Assembly (NCBI RefSeq): GCF_000308855.1
Contig: NZ_BAGM01000050.1
Location: forward strand, 1 to 36,048
DNA from: Nocardia veterana NBRC 100344
GTDB taxonomy: Bacteria > Actinomycetota > Actinomycetes > Mycobacteriales > Mycobacteriaceae
Length of the DNA stretch: 36,048 bases
Reading direction: 5' to 3'
In this document: positions 11,472-20,534 of the stretch, piece by piece
How positions within the stretch are numbered: the first letter of the stretch is position 1
Layout: each line of letters starts with the position of its first letter
Translations under genes and position numbers: made by a program
The notes under the pieces: model-generated
Database searches by the model: none
Told to the model about the DNA's origin: nothing
What the model saw: the letters and a program-made list of their open reading frames with translations, nothing else

Positions 11472-11616
11472 TCGCGCGGTGGTACGGGCTCGTATCGGAA
11501 CGCACGAAAGCCCGCAGATCGGGCCCGGCCTTGCTATACCTATGAGACCTGTCCCACGTCCGGAACCGCCGCCCCGCCCGACCCGGGCCTGTGCGGAGGG
11601 CCGGCCCTCGCAGGGG

Positions 11617-11622
11617 TAATTT
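11617..11622 (+). promoter_or_regulatory. Likely -10 element of a leaderless glnE transcript
   Basis: TAATTT ends 6 bases before the glnE ATG, the spacing expected when transcription starts at the start codon. No Shine-Dalgarno sequence is present between them, and the hairpin after glnA2 separates it from the preceding gene. Confidence 0.5.
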
Positions 11623-11628
11623 GAGATC

Positions 11629-14600
11629 ATGGTCCGGCCTCCGACTGCACGTCCTGCGGTTCCCGGCGCCGGTCGGCTGGGATTGCTGGAGCCGACGGCA
11701 GCCGCATCGTTACGAGAGCTCGCCTGGGACAACGTCGACAGCGTGCCGCTGCTGTGGGCGTTGTCGCGTTCGCCGGACGCGGATCTGGCACTGCTGACCC
11801 TGGTCCGCCTCCGGGAAGCCCTCGGATCCGGTTGGGCCGCATTGGATTCCGCGCTGCGCGAGGATCTCCCGCTGCGTGGCAGGCTGCTCGCCCTGATCGG
11901 TTCGTCGAGTGCGTTCGCCGATCATCTGGTGGCCGATCCGACCGGCTGGCAGTTGCTGCGCCGCGATCTGCCGACCCGTGCGGAGATGCTCGACGATCTG
12001 CTGGCCGCCGTGGGAGCGACTCCGGAGACGGGGCCCAACGCCGCCCCGCTGCTCTATCGGGCCGCCCATGCCGGGCCGGACGCAATCGCGGTGTTGCGCA
12101 AGCGATATCGCGATCAGCTGATGCTGCTGGCCGCGCACGACCTGGCCGCCACGGTGGAGAACGAACCGGTGCTGCCCTATCAGCAGGTCGGCCGCCACCT
12201 CACCGATCTCGCCGATGCCGCGCTCACCGCGGCGCTGTCGGTCGCGGTGGCGCGGGTCTGCCCCGACGATCCGGTGCCGGTCCGGCTGGCGGTGGTCGCG
12301 ATGGGCAAATGCGGTGCGTGCGAACTGAATTACGTCTCCGATGTCGATGTCGTCTTCGTCGCCGAACCCGCCGACACCACCGCCACCCGGCTCGCCGCCG
12401 AGATGATGGGTGTGGCAGGCAGCGCCTTCTTCGACGTCGATGCCGCCCTTCGTCCCGAAGGGAAGGCCGGTGCGCTGGTGCGCACCCTGGAATCGCACGT
12501 CACGTACTACAAGCGGTGGGCGCGCACCTGGGAGTTTCAGGCGCTGCTCAAGAACCGGCCGGCCACCGGCGATCTGGAGCTCGGGCAGCAGTACAGCGAT
12601 GCGCTCATGCCGATGGTCTGGAGCGCTTCGGAACGTCCCGACTTCGTCGCCGATGTGCAGGCGATGCGCCGGCGGGTCGAGGATCTGGTGCCCGCCGATC
12701 TGCGCGAGCGCGAGCTGAAACTGGGCCACGGCAGTCTGCGCGATGTCGAATTCGCCGTCCAGCTCCTGCAATTGGTGCACGGCAAGGCCGACGAGTCGCT
12801 GCATGTGCAGGGCACCGTCGAGGCGCTGACGGCACTGGCGGCGCGGGGCTATGTCGGCCGCGACGATGCCGCGAACCTGACCGCCTCCTACGAATTCCTG
12901 CGGTTGCTCGAACATCGCCTGCAACTGCAACGGCTCAAACGCACCCACACCCTGCCCGCGTCCGACGACGAGGAGGGCATGCGCTGGCTCGCGCGGGCGG
13001 CGCATATGCGCCCCGACGGGCGCCAGGACGCGGTCGGTGTGCTGCGCAGCGAGATCAAACGCAACACCCTGCGAGTGCGGCGGCTGCACGCCAAGCTGTT
13101 CTACCGTCCGCTGCTGGAATCGGTGGCCCGCCTCGACGCCGCCGCGCTGCGGTTGAGTCCCGAGGCCGCGGTGCGCCAGCTGGCCGCGCTCGGTTATGCC
13201 GCACCGGAGAACGCGCTCGGACATCTCAAGGCGCTCACCGGTGAGGTCGGGCGCAAGGGTCGTATCCAAGCGTTGCTACTGCCCACCCTGCTCGAATGGC
13301 TCGGGGACACACCGAATCCCGACGCCGGTCTGCTGGCCTACCGGCGGGTGTCGGAGGGCCTCGACGACCAGATCTGGTTCCTGCGCGAACTGCGCGACGA
13401 GGGTGCGATCGCGCAGCGGTTGATGATCGTGCTGGGTTCCTCGGCCTACCTGCCGGATCTGCTGATCAACGCGCCGGAGACGATCCGGATGTTCGCCGAC
13501 GGGCCCGACGGCCCGCTGCTGCTCAGCCCCAAGGCCGAGGATGTGCGCACCAGCATCCTCGCCGGCGCCGCCCGCTACGACGATCCCCGCCGCGCGGTCG
13601 CCACCGCCCGCTCGCTGCGCCGCCACGAACTGGCCCGCATCGCCTCCGCCGACGTGCTCGGCATGTTGGAGGTGCCGCAGGTGTGCCGGGCGCTGTCGTC
13701 GGTGTGGGTGGCGGTGCTGGAGGCCGCGCTGCAGGCGGTGGTGCGGGCCTGGGAAGCCGAGCACGAGGCTCCCGCGCCGGCCGATTTCGCGGTGATCGGG
13801 ATGGGCCGGCTCGGCGGGATGGAATTGGGGTACGGCTCCGACGCCGATGTGCTGTTCGTCTGCGATCCGCGGCCGGGCGCGGACGAGACCGTCGCGGTGA
13901 AATGGGCCATCGGCGTCGCCGAACAGGTGCAGCGGCTGCTCGGCGCGCCCAGTACCGATCCGCCGCTGCAGGTCGACGCGGGTCTGCGCCCGGAGGGCCG
14001 GAACGGGGCGTTGGTGCGCACGCTGGCCGCCTACCGCGCCTACTACCAGCAGTGGGCGCAGCCCTGGGAGATTCAGGCCCTGCTGCGTGCCCACCAGGTC
14101 GCCGGTAATCAGGAACTGGGCGTGCGGTTCCTGCACTCGATCGACCCCGTGCGCTATCCGAAGGGCGGTATGTCCGAGGATGCGGTGCGCGAGATCCGGC
14201 GGATCAAGGCCCGGGTGGACTCCGAACGCCTGCCGCGTGGCGCCAATCCGGCCACGCACACCAAACTCGGCCGCGGCGGTCTCGCCGATATCGAGTGGAC
14301 CGTGCAGTTGCTGCAACTCCAGCACGCGCACGAGGTGCCGGATCTGCACAACACCTCGACCCTGGACTGCCTGGCCGTGATCGAACGCGACAAACTGCTC
14401 GACGCCGAGGATGTCGAGTTGCTGCGCGACGCCTGGCTGACCGCGACCAAGGCCCGTAACGCCCTGGTGCTGGTGCGTGGCAAACCTGCCGATCAGCTAC
14501 CGGGACCGGGGCCGCTGCTGTCGGCGGTGGCGCGCGTGGCGGGCTGGCCCACCGACGACGGCAGCGAATTCCTCGACCACTACATGCGGGTCACCCGCCG

Positions 14601-14637
14601 GGCGAAAACCGTGGTCGAACGCGTGTTCGGGGTGTGA
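11629..14637 (+). CDS. glnE: Bifunctional glutamine-synthetase adenylyltransferase/deadenylylase
   Basis: This 1002-residue protein has two nucleotidyltransferase domains in tandem. The N-terminal one, which removes AMP from glutamine synthetase in the family, has [20 protein letters not shown] from residue 225 with Asp238 and Asp240. The C-terminal one, which adds AMP, has [20 protein letters not shown] from residue 725 with Asp738 and Asp740. Each is followed by the conserved (D/G)AxLRPEGxxGALVRT and KLGxGxLxDxE stretches. The target should be Tyr406 of GlnA1, encoded at 25581-27017. Length matches actinobacterial GlnE. The two catalytic metal-binding pairs are intact, so both activities are expected. 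Confidence 0.97.
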   Translation: MVRPPTARPAVPGAGRLGLLEPTAAASLRELAWDNVDSVPLLWALSRSPDADLALLTLVRLREALGSGWAALDSALREDLPLRGRLLALIGSSSAFADHLVADPTGWQLLRRDLPTRAEMLDDLLAAVGATPETGPNAAPLLYRAAHAGPDAIAVLRKRYRDQLMLLAAHDLAATVENEPVLPYQQVGRHLTDLADAALTAALSVAVARVCPDDPVPVRLAVVAMGKCGACELNYVSDVDVVFVAEPADTTATRLAAEMMGVAGSAFFDVDAALRPEGKAGALVRTLESHVTYYKRWARTWEFQALLKNRPATGDLELGQQYSDALMPMVWSASERPDFVADVQAMRRRVEDLVPADLRERELKLGHGSLRDVEFAVQLLQLVHGKADESLHVQGTVEALTALAARGYVGRDDAANLTASYEFLRLLEHRLQLQRLKRTHTLPASDDEEGMRWLARAAHMRPDGRQDAVGVLRSEIKRNTLRVRRLHAKLFYRPLLESVARLDAAALRLSPEAAVRQLAALGYAAPENALGHLKALTGEVGRKGRIQALLLPTLLEWLGDTPNPDAGLLAYRRVSEGLDDQIWFLRELRDEGAIAQRLMIVLGSSAYLPDLLINAPETIRMFADGPDGPLLLSPKAEDVRTSILAGAARYDDPRRAVATARSLRRHELARIASADVLGMLEVPQVCRALSSVWVAVLEAALQAVVRAWEAEHEAPAPADFAVIGMGRLGGMELGYGSDADVLFVCDPRPGADETVAVKWAIGVAEQVQRLLGAPSTDPPLQVDAGLRPEGRNGALVRTLAAYRAYYQQWAQPWEIQALLRAHQVAGNQELGVRFLHSIDPVRYPKGGMSEDAVREIRRIKARVDSERLPRGANPATHTKLGRGGLADIEWTVQLLQLQHAHEVPDLHNTSTLDCLAVIERDKLLDAEDVELLRDAWLTATKARNALVLVRGKPADQLPGPGPLLSAVARVAGWPTDDGSEFLDHYMRVTRRAKTVVERVFGV

Positions 14638-14944
14638 CCCGGGCTGTCGCGGTTACCGAACCGATACCGGGGTACCGCGATGGTGACGGCTTGGGCGCGA
14701 CCTGGTGATACCGGGTGGCGTTCTCGTTTCCTCCGTGCTTTTCCGGGGTGCGCGGGGCGTACGGCGACGTAAACGTGTTGCGGGGAACAGACCGGTCGCG
14801 ATATCGGTTGATACAAAGAGTGCCGTGCCGTCGTGTTCGGGCGACCCGGGTTCGCGTCCGCCGCGGCGCATCCGACGGGCCCCGCGGAGGCGGAACCAGC
14901 GTTCCGCATACTGTATCGGTACGCGACCACTCGGGAGGACCGCC
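14638..14944. other. Intergenic region between glnE and the DUF2156 gene
   Basis: No convincing gene is present. The frames on both strands are short and Arg-rich. The right end probably carries a promoter around CATACTGTAT (14907-14916) and ends with GGGAGGAC at 14933-14940, the ribosome site of the small ORF at 14945. Confidence 0.4.
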
Positions 14945-15025
14945 ATGGTGAGGATGTTCGTGGACGTGCGCAACGCCCACCGGTTCGACGCCGCACACGC
15001 CGCGTCGTGTGAGCGGAGACGGTGA
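14945..15025 (+). CDS. Small ORF (26 residues), possible leader peptide of the DUF2156 gene
   Basis: A 26-codon frame begins with ATG five bases after GGGAGGAC, the best ribosome site in the neighbourhood. It ends in TGA that shares its A with the ATG of the DUF2156 gene (TGATG). The peptide is basic at its end (ASCERRR) and has no known family. Strong initiation and the stop/start overlap suggest translational coupling, either as a leader peptide or as a very small protein. No amino-acid run that would indicate attenuation is present. Chance cannot be excluded at this length. Confidence 0.4.
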   Translation: MVRMFVDVRNAHRFDAAHAASCERRR

Positions 15026-16398
15026 TGGCAGAACTCAATTCGGCCGTCACCGGATACCGGACCTACCGCCGTGCCACCCTGAATCCCACCCGCGCCGTGC
15101 GGGTTCCGCTGATCGCGGTGCTGCTGCTGGTCGGCGTGGTGCTGCTGTACGCGGCCGACCGGGCCGCGCGGGAGGGCGTCGATCGCGGCTGGTTCGTGGC
15201 GGTCTCGCTGTCGGGCCTGTTCATCGCGCGCGGATTGCATCTGCGCCGGCCGATTACGCTGCCGCACTTCACCGTCGCGGTGATCGTGCTCGGTGTGTCG
15301 AACATCGCCTACCGCAGCGACCACGCCACCGTGGGTTTCGTGTGCCTGGCCTCGACCGGGCTGATCCTCATGCTGCCGCAGAGCTCGCGTCCTCAGCCCG
15401 ACCAGCGTGACCGGATCGCGGCCCTGGTCGATCGGACGGTCGAAGATCCGCTGGCGCCGTTCGCCCTGCACTCGGCGAAATCCTATTTCTTCAGCGCCGA
15501 TTCGAGCGCGGCGATCGGCTATCGGGCGCGCTTCGGGATCGCCGTCGTCGCCGGCGACCCGGTCGGCAAATGCTCCGAATTCGGCACCCTGATCGCGGAA
15601 TTCTCCGAATTCGCCGCGGCGCACGGCTGGCGGATCGCGGTGCTGGGCGCCAGCCCGGCCGTCACCGAACTGTGGCGCACCCGGGCCGCCGACCACCATG
15701 GGCTGCACGCCATTCCGATCGGACGCGACGTGGTGGTCGAGGTGGACTCCTTCGATATGGTCGGCCGCAAATTCCGCAATCTCCGGCAAGCCGTCAGCCG
15801 CACCCGCAACTTCGGGGTCAAGACCGAGGTGATACCGGAACGCGAACTCGATCGCGAGATGCGCGAGACCTTGCTCGGTATCGTCGACGAATGGGGGACC
15901 GGTCACCAGACCCGCGGATTCTCGATGATCCTGGATCATCTGCTGGACGGCCGTAATCCGGGCATGCTGGTGGTGATCGCCCGCGACGCCGACGGCCGGG
16001 TAGCCGGATTCCAGCGCTACGGATCCGCCAATCACGGCACCGAGCTCAGTCTCGACGTGCCGTGGCGGCGTAAGGACGCCCCCAATGGCCTGGACGAACG
16101 CATGATCGTCGATCTCGTCGAATACGGTCGCGATCACGACGTGCACCGGATCTCCCTGGCCTTCGCCGCATTTCCGGAACTGTTCGCCGACAAGGATCGG
16201 TCGCGCTCCAAACAGGCGATCTATGTGCTGGCCCGCACGCTGGATCCGCTGATCCGGCTGGAATCGCTGTACCGGTTCCTGCGCAAGTTCAACTCGTTCG
16301 GCCATCAGCGCTTCGTCCTGATCCGCTGGCGGGAGATCGTATTCACCGTGGCGGCCCTGCTGACCCTGGAATTCGTCCCGCATCGCAAACAGGGCTGA
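15025..16398 (+). CDS. DUF2156 membrane protein, phosphatidylglycerol lysyltransferase-like domain
   Basis: This 457-residue protein has three to four transmembrane segments in about residues 27-120 and a large soluble C-terminal domain. That domain fits the DUF2156/MprF C-terminal fold (GNAT-like aminoacyltransferase): KSYFFSADSSAAIGYRARFG, VAGDPVGK, FRNLRQAVSRTRNFGV, DEWGTGHQTRGFSM and SLAFAAFPELFADKD. Related domains transfer an amino acid from aminoacyl-tRNA to phosphatidylglycerol, changing membrane charge and resistance to cationic peptides. It lacks the many-helix flippase part of full MprF, so transfer activity is plausible but unproven. A final hydrophobic stretch (FTVAALLTLEFV) may anchor the C-terminus. 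GGAGAC at 15015-15020 supports ATG 15025. Confidence 0.87.
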   Translation: MAELNSAVTGYRTYRRATLNPTRAVRVPLIAVLLLVGVVLLYAADRAAREGVDRGWFVAVSLSGLFIARGLHLRRPITLPHFTVAVIVLGVSNIAYRSDHATVGFVCLASTGLILMLPQSSRPQPDQRDRIAALVDRTVEDPLAPFALHSAKSYFFSADSSAAIGYRARFGIAVVAGDPVGKCSEFGTLIAEFSEFAAAHGWRIAVLGASPAVTELWRTRAADHHGLHAIPIGRDVVVEVDSFDMVGRKFRNLRQAVSRTRNFGVKTEVIPERELDREMRETLLGIVDEWGTGHQTRGFSMILDHLLDGRNPGMLVVIARDADGRVAGFQRYGSANHGTELSLDVPWRRKDAPNGLDERMIVDLVEYGRDHDVHRISLAFAAFPELFADKDRSRSKQAIYVLARTLDPLIRLESLYRFLRKFNSFGHQRFVLIRWREIVFTVAALLTLEFVPHRKQG

Positions 16399-16401
16399 GG
16401 A

Positions 16402-16929
16402 TCAGGCCAGATTGCCCTCGTAACACAGGGCGGTCGAACGCCAGGTGGGTTCCGGGACAGCGGTTCCGCGGCCGAATTGCCAGGAATCGATCGGTTCGGC
16501 GGCCTTCCAGAAGAGTCGGCCGTCGCGATCACGCACCACCTGATAGACGTCCTCGGTGCCGGCGACGAGCTGATTGCCGACGCAGTAGTCGGTGTAGGCG
16601 GTACCCGGTTGCCGGGCGCCGGCGCTGAACTGTGCGGTGGGGTCGATGTGGGCGCCGGGATTGGCGACCGTATCGGCGCGTTCGGTCAGTGCCCCGATCG
16701 CCCATTCCGGTTCGCCGCGGCCGTCCGTGCCGCAGGTGTAGCCACGGCCACCCGCGATCACGGTGGCGCCGACGGGGTGCGTGGCACCGGCCCAGAGGCA
16801 GTCCGTGCCGGGCTGGGCCGGCGATCGGCGCGCTTCGGCCTCGGCGGGTGCGGCGCCCAATCCCAGAGCGGCTGCGGCCAGTGCCGACAGGGCGGGAAGA
16901 GTCATAGTCATCCGGGGAATGCGGGGCAT
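16402..16929 (-). CDS. Secreted hypothetical protein
   Basis: This 175-residue protein has a signal peptide (MPRIPRMTMTLPALSALAAA, then an Ala-rich cleavage site APAEAEA). The mature part has four cysteines, in TDCLWAG, GYTCGTDG, TDYCVGN and ALCYEG, consistent with two disulfides in an exported domain. I recognise no named family; it resembles small exported proteins of Nocardia. The ATG at 16929 is chosen over an open upstream frame because it begins the signal peptide and GAGAGG stands 9 bases upstream. A perfect 14-bp palindrome lies 33 bases upstream. The gene converges on DUF2156 with a 3-base gap. Confidence 0.82.
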   Translation of the reverse strand: MPRIPRMTMTLPALSALAAAALGLGAAPAEAEARRSPAQPGTDCLWAGATHPVGATVIAGGRGYTCGTDGRGEPEWAIGALTERADTVANPGAHIDPTAQFSAGARQPGTAYTDYCVGNQLVAGTEDVYQVVRDRDGRLFWKAAEPIDSWQFGRGTAVPEPTWRSTALCYEGNLA

Positions 16930-16961
16930 GGGATCGGCCTCTCTGCTCGCCGTTGAGCATC

Positions 16962-16975
16962 TACCTACGTAGGTA
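16962..16975. promoter_or_regulatory. Perfect 14-bp palindrome, likely repressor operator
   Basis: TACCTACGTAGGTA equals its own reverse complement. On the minus strand TACTAT/TATTTA lies immediately upstream of it, which looks like a -10 region, so a bound dimer would sit over the transcription start of the secreted-protein gene (start 16929). The form is typical of TetR-family operators. No TetR gene is present in the window. Confidence 0.5.
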
Positions 16976-17172
16976 AATAGTAGATGAATCCTGGGTGTGG
17001 CCGCCATGTCGCGCCCGTCACCGGCCCGAATGAACCGGTCGCGAACCGAACGTTGCGCATCGGGCGGTAGGCCCGATTACGATGTGAGCGCTCGGGGAGA
17101 CGGGGGGCCGCTGTGCGGAATCCGGACCGTCGTCGGTCCGGGTATCGACAGTGGTATCGGGGAGGAATCGGC

Positions 17173-18627
17173 ATGAGAAACAACAGGCGGCTGCGGCTGG
17201 TCGCGACGGCCGGGCTGCTGGCGCTCGGTGCGGTGCTGGCCGGATGTGGTAGTGACGCGAAAACTACTGTGGCACAAGAGGTGTCGGCGACCGGCGACAA
17301 TCCTTGGGCGCTCAGCGGCGCGGCGCCCAGTGCCGCCGGGCCGAGCGGGCCGCGGCCCGGCGTTCCGGACGCGCCGCTGCACGCCGACAACGGCGACGGC
17401 GGGGAGATGGACCGGCTGGCACTCAACACGCTCGCCGATCTACAGGACTACTGGGGCGCCGAATACGGCAAGTATTTTCCCGGTACCTTCAAGCCGGTCG
17501 ATCATTTCATCTCCTGGGATGCCAACGCGCCCAAGGAACAAGCCGTCACCTTCTGCCGATCGAGCACGTACCGCATGGTCAACGCGGCCTACTGCAAGAT
17601 CGACAAGACGGTCGGCTGGGACCGCGGCAAACTGCTGCCGCTGATCTCGGCCAAATACGGGAAGATGGCCGTGGTGATGGTACTGGCCCACGAGTACGGC
17701 CACTCGCTCCAGGATCAGGCCCGGCTCAACGGCTTCTTCACCCCGGGCATCGTGCTCGAACAGCAGGCCGACTGCTTCGCGGGGGTATTCCTGCGGCATG
17801 TGGCCGAGGGCGGCTCGGCGCACTTCACGCTCAACACCACCGACGGGTTGAACGGCGTTCTGGGCGCGACGGTCGCGGTGCGCGACCGCGATCCCGATAA
17901 CCCGCGCAATGTGCACGGGTCCGCCTTCGAGCGGGTCACCGCGGTGCAGATCGGCTGGTCCGACGGCGCCGCCGGCTGTAAAGGCATCAACAAGAAGGAG
18001 ATTCAGCAACGGCGCGGCGGCCTGCCGACCACCTTCGAGCCGGGTGATCAGGAGAATCAGATGGGTGTCGACGTCGACGGGCTCAATGCCGCCGCCGCCG
18101 CGCTCGGCCGCATCTACCCGCTGGCACAACCGCCGAAGCTCGACTACTCCGGCATCGTCCGCGATTGCCCGAAAGATACCGGGCTGGAGCCGGTTTCGTA
18201 CTGCCCGGCAACCAACACCATCGGCACCGACATCCCGGAACTGGCGAAACGCGCCGGACAGCAGCCCGGCGCCGACGAGCCGCTGTCCGCGGTGGTCGAC
18301 GGCAACTACAACGCCTACGTCGTCTTCATCTCGCGCTACGCGCTGGCGGTGGAACAGGACCGGCACCTGTCGCTGACCGGGCCCGAGACCGCCGGGTTGC
18401 GCACCGCCTGCCTGTCCGGCGCCGTCACCACCAAGCTCAGCGATCCGGCCAGCGATCCGCGGTTGACCGCCGGTGACCTGGATGCCGCCGTGTCGGGATT
18501 GCTCGCCGACGGTCTGGCCGCCAGTGATACCGACGGCAAGGTCGTCGCCGGCGGCTATCAGCGACTGGATGCCTTCCGCACCGGCGTTCTCGACGGTGAG
18601 GCGGCCTGCCTGAACACCTACAAGTGA
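17173..18627 (+). CDS. Neutral zinc metallopeptidase lipoprotein
   Basis: This 484-residue protein has a lipoprotein signal with the lipobox VLAGC (Cys25). The zinc site reads LAHEYGHSLQDQ, with H173, E174 and H177, and the third ligand is probably E196 in VLEQQADCFAGVF. This HExxH...E arrangement matches the putative neutral zinc metallopeptidase family (YpfJ-like), but the protein is longer, with a C-terminal region of about 200 residues of unknown role. It is predicted to be anchored on the outer face of the membrane. GGGGAGGAAT just before ATG 17173 decides the start over a frame open from 17113. A hairpin follows the stop. Confidence 0.88.
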   Translation: MRNNRRLRLVATAGLLALGAVLAGCGSDAKTTVAQEVSATGDNPWALSGAAPSAAGPSGPRPGVPDAPLHADNGDGGEMDRLALNTLADLQDYWGAEYGKYFPGTFKPVDHFISWDANAPKEQAVTFCRSSTYRMVNAAYCKIDKTVGWDRGKLLPLISAKYGKMAVVMVLAHEYGHSLQDQARLNGFFTPGIVLEQQADCFAGVFLRHVAEGGSAHFTLNTTDGLNGVLGATVAVRDRDPDNPRNVHGSAFERVTAVQIGWSDGAAGCKGINKKEIQQRRGGLPTTFEPGDQENQMGVDVDGLNAAAAALGRIYPLAQPPKLDYSGIVRDCPKDTGLEPVSYCPATNTIGTDIPELAKRAGQQPGADEPLSAVVDGNYNAYVVFISRYALAVEQDRHLSLTGPETAGLRTACLSGAVTTKLSDPASDPRLTAGDLDAAVSGLLADGLAASDTDGKVVAGGYQRLDAFRTGVLDGEAACLNTYK

Positions 18628-18634
18628 GGTGGCC

Positions 18635-18665
18635 GGGGCGGCCGATAGGACATACCGGTCGCCCC
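18635..18665. terminator. Bidirectional terminator candidate between convergent genes
   Basis: Arms GGGGCGGCCG (18635-18644) and CGGTCGCCCC (18656-18665) pair over 10 bp with one G-T wobble around an 11-base loop. It sits 7 bases past the metallopeptidase stop and 24 bases past the lumazine synthase stop on the other strand. Confidence 0.55.
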
Positions 18666-18688
18666 TCGGCCCCGGGTGCCGGTCCGCC

Positions 18689-19165
<477 letters not shown>

Positions 19166-20002
19166 CTACTGCGCCGCGGTGTGGTCCTCCAACCAGCGCA
19201 CCAGGTCGTCGAGGACCGCCGCCCGCTCCGGTTCGTTGAATATCTCGTGATAGAGGCCCGGATAGCGACGCACCGTGAGATCGGTGGTCCCGGCGCCGGC
19301 CTCGATCCGATCGGCGCCCTCCGGTGCGGCCAACTCGTCGGCGCCGCCGTGCAGTACCAGGGTCGGGACCTGCAGCGCGGCCAGGTGGCCCAGCACGAAT
19401 TCGGCGCCCCGCAGAATCTCGGCGGCCGTGCGGGCGGGCAGCTTCCCCCGGTAGACCAGCGGATCGCGGTCGTAGGCGCGCACCACTTCGGGGTCGCGGC
19501 TGATCGCCGACGAGTCCAGTTGCAGCACACCGAGTTTCGGTGCCCACCGGCTCAGCGCCGGGGCGAGCAGGCGCTGCAGCGGATTACCGGCTTCGATCAC
19601 GACCGGCGGCGCCGACACCGCGATCCCCGCGACGTCGAGCGGGGCCCGGGTCGCCAGATACAGCGTGATCAGGCTGCCCATGCTGTGACCCAGCACGAAC
19701 CGCGGCACCGCGGGATATGTCGCGGACGCGATCTCGAGCATGGTGTTCACATTGTCGGCGGCGGCGTCGATCGACTCGATATTCGCCTGCCCGCCGGCCG
19801 AGCGGCCGTGCCCGATGTGATCGAAGGCGTAGACCGCGAAACCGCTGTCGGCCAACCGTTTACCGACATGGTCGTAACGGCCGGAGTGTTCGGCGACGCC
19901 GTGTACCAGCACCACCACCGCCCGCACCCGGTCGGGTAACCAAGCGCGCCAGAAGACCCGTCCGCCTCGCGCGTCGAACTCGCCGGTGTCGCCAGTGATC
20001 AT
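19166..20002 (-). CDS. Alpha/beta hydrolase, monoacylglycerol lipase-like
   Basis: This 278-residue protein resembles bacterial monoacylglycerol lipases such as mycobacterial Rv0183. It has the oxyanion motif VHGVAEHSGRY, FDHIGHGRSAG, and the nucleophile elbow LGHSMGS with Ser107. The acid is D222 (HGGADELA) and the histidine H252 (YPGLYHEIFNE). No signal peptide is seen, so it is probably cytosolic or peripheral. GGAGG six bases before ATG 20002 favours this start over an open frame beginning at 20044. It is the first gene of a likely two-gene operon with the lumazine synthase gene. There is no obvious metabolic link between the two. Confidence 0.92.
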   Translation of the reverse strand: MITGDTGEFDARGGRVFWRAWLPDRVRAVVVLVHGVAEHSGRYDHVGKRLADSGFAVYAFDHIGHGRSAGGQANIESIDAAADNVNTMLEIASATYPAVPRFVLGHSMGSLITLYLATRAPLDVAGIAVSAPPVVIEAGNPLQRLLAPALSRWAPKLGVLQLDSSAISRDPEVVRAYDRDPLVYRGKLPARTAAEILRGAEFVLGHLAALQVPTLVLHGGADELAAPEGADRIEAGAGTTDLTVRRYPGLYHEIFNEPERAAVLDDLVRWLEDHTAAQ

Positions 20003-20089
20003 CGCTGCCTCCGTCCGCGTTGTCGCCGCGTCATTGTCGCGCACGGCCGCGGGGGCCGGGCCGATTCGGCCCGCCGCGTGCCGGACCTC

Positions 20090-20497
20090 TCAGCCGAGGT
20101 CGTAATCGAACCAGATCCGATGGGTGCCGTCGGGGTCGACCGCCAGTCCGCCGGTTCCGGTGATCTCGCTCAGCTCGCCGGTGCCGCTGCTCGGGACGAT
20201 GGTGAAGAATTCCGCGCTGCGATCGGTACCCGCGGTGGTCGCCGAATGGGCGAAGTTGAAGGTGCCGGCCAATCCGTTGAGCGAACCCTCGAACGACTCC
20301 ATCGCCACATAGGTGCCCTTCCCGGTGAGCTGGTCGAAGGCGGCGGTGAACAACGTCGCCGACCGGCCTACCGCCTCACCCTCGAAATGCTTTTCCAGCC
20401 GGGCGATTCCGACCGGCGTGGCGGTCGGGATGTCGGGGTCGGGCAGCACATCGGTGGCGACGAAGGATTTGACGGTGAACGTTGCTGTAGCTCGCAC
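20090..20497 (-). CDS. DUF3224 domain-containing protein (copy 1)
   Basis: This 135-residue protein has the DUF3224 beta-barrel pattern: an N-terminal ATATFTVKSF strand, RLEKHFEGEAVGRSATLFTA, a stretch on an added group (GTYVAMESFEGSLNGLAGTF), FTIVPSSGTGELSEITGTG, and a final Phe/Tyr-rich strand. DUF3224 proteins are small and cytosolic, resemble allene-oxide-cyclase-like barrels, and have no firm function. It starts with GTG. TACGCT lies 6 bases upstream of that codon, which suggests a leaderless transcript. A second member of the family is at 28760-29149. Confidence 0.92.
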   Translation of the reverse strand: MRATATFTVKSFVATDVLPDPDIPTATPVGIARLEKHFEGEAVGRSATLFTAAFDQLTGKGTYVAMESFEGSLNGLAGTFNFAHSATTAGTDRSAEFFTIVPSSGTGELSEITGTGGLAVDPDGTHRIWFDYDLG

Positions 20498-20534
20498 CCG
20501 CTGAGCGTAGCGGCGGAGGCCGACATTCCCGGCA

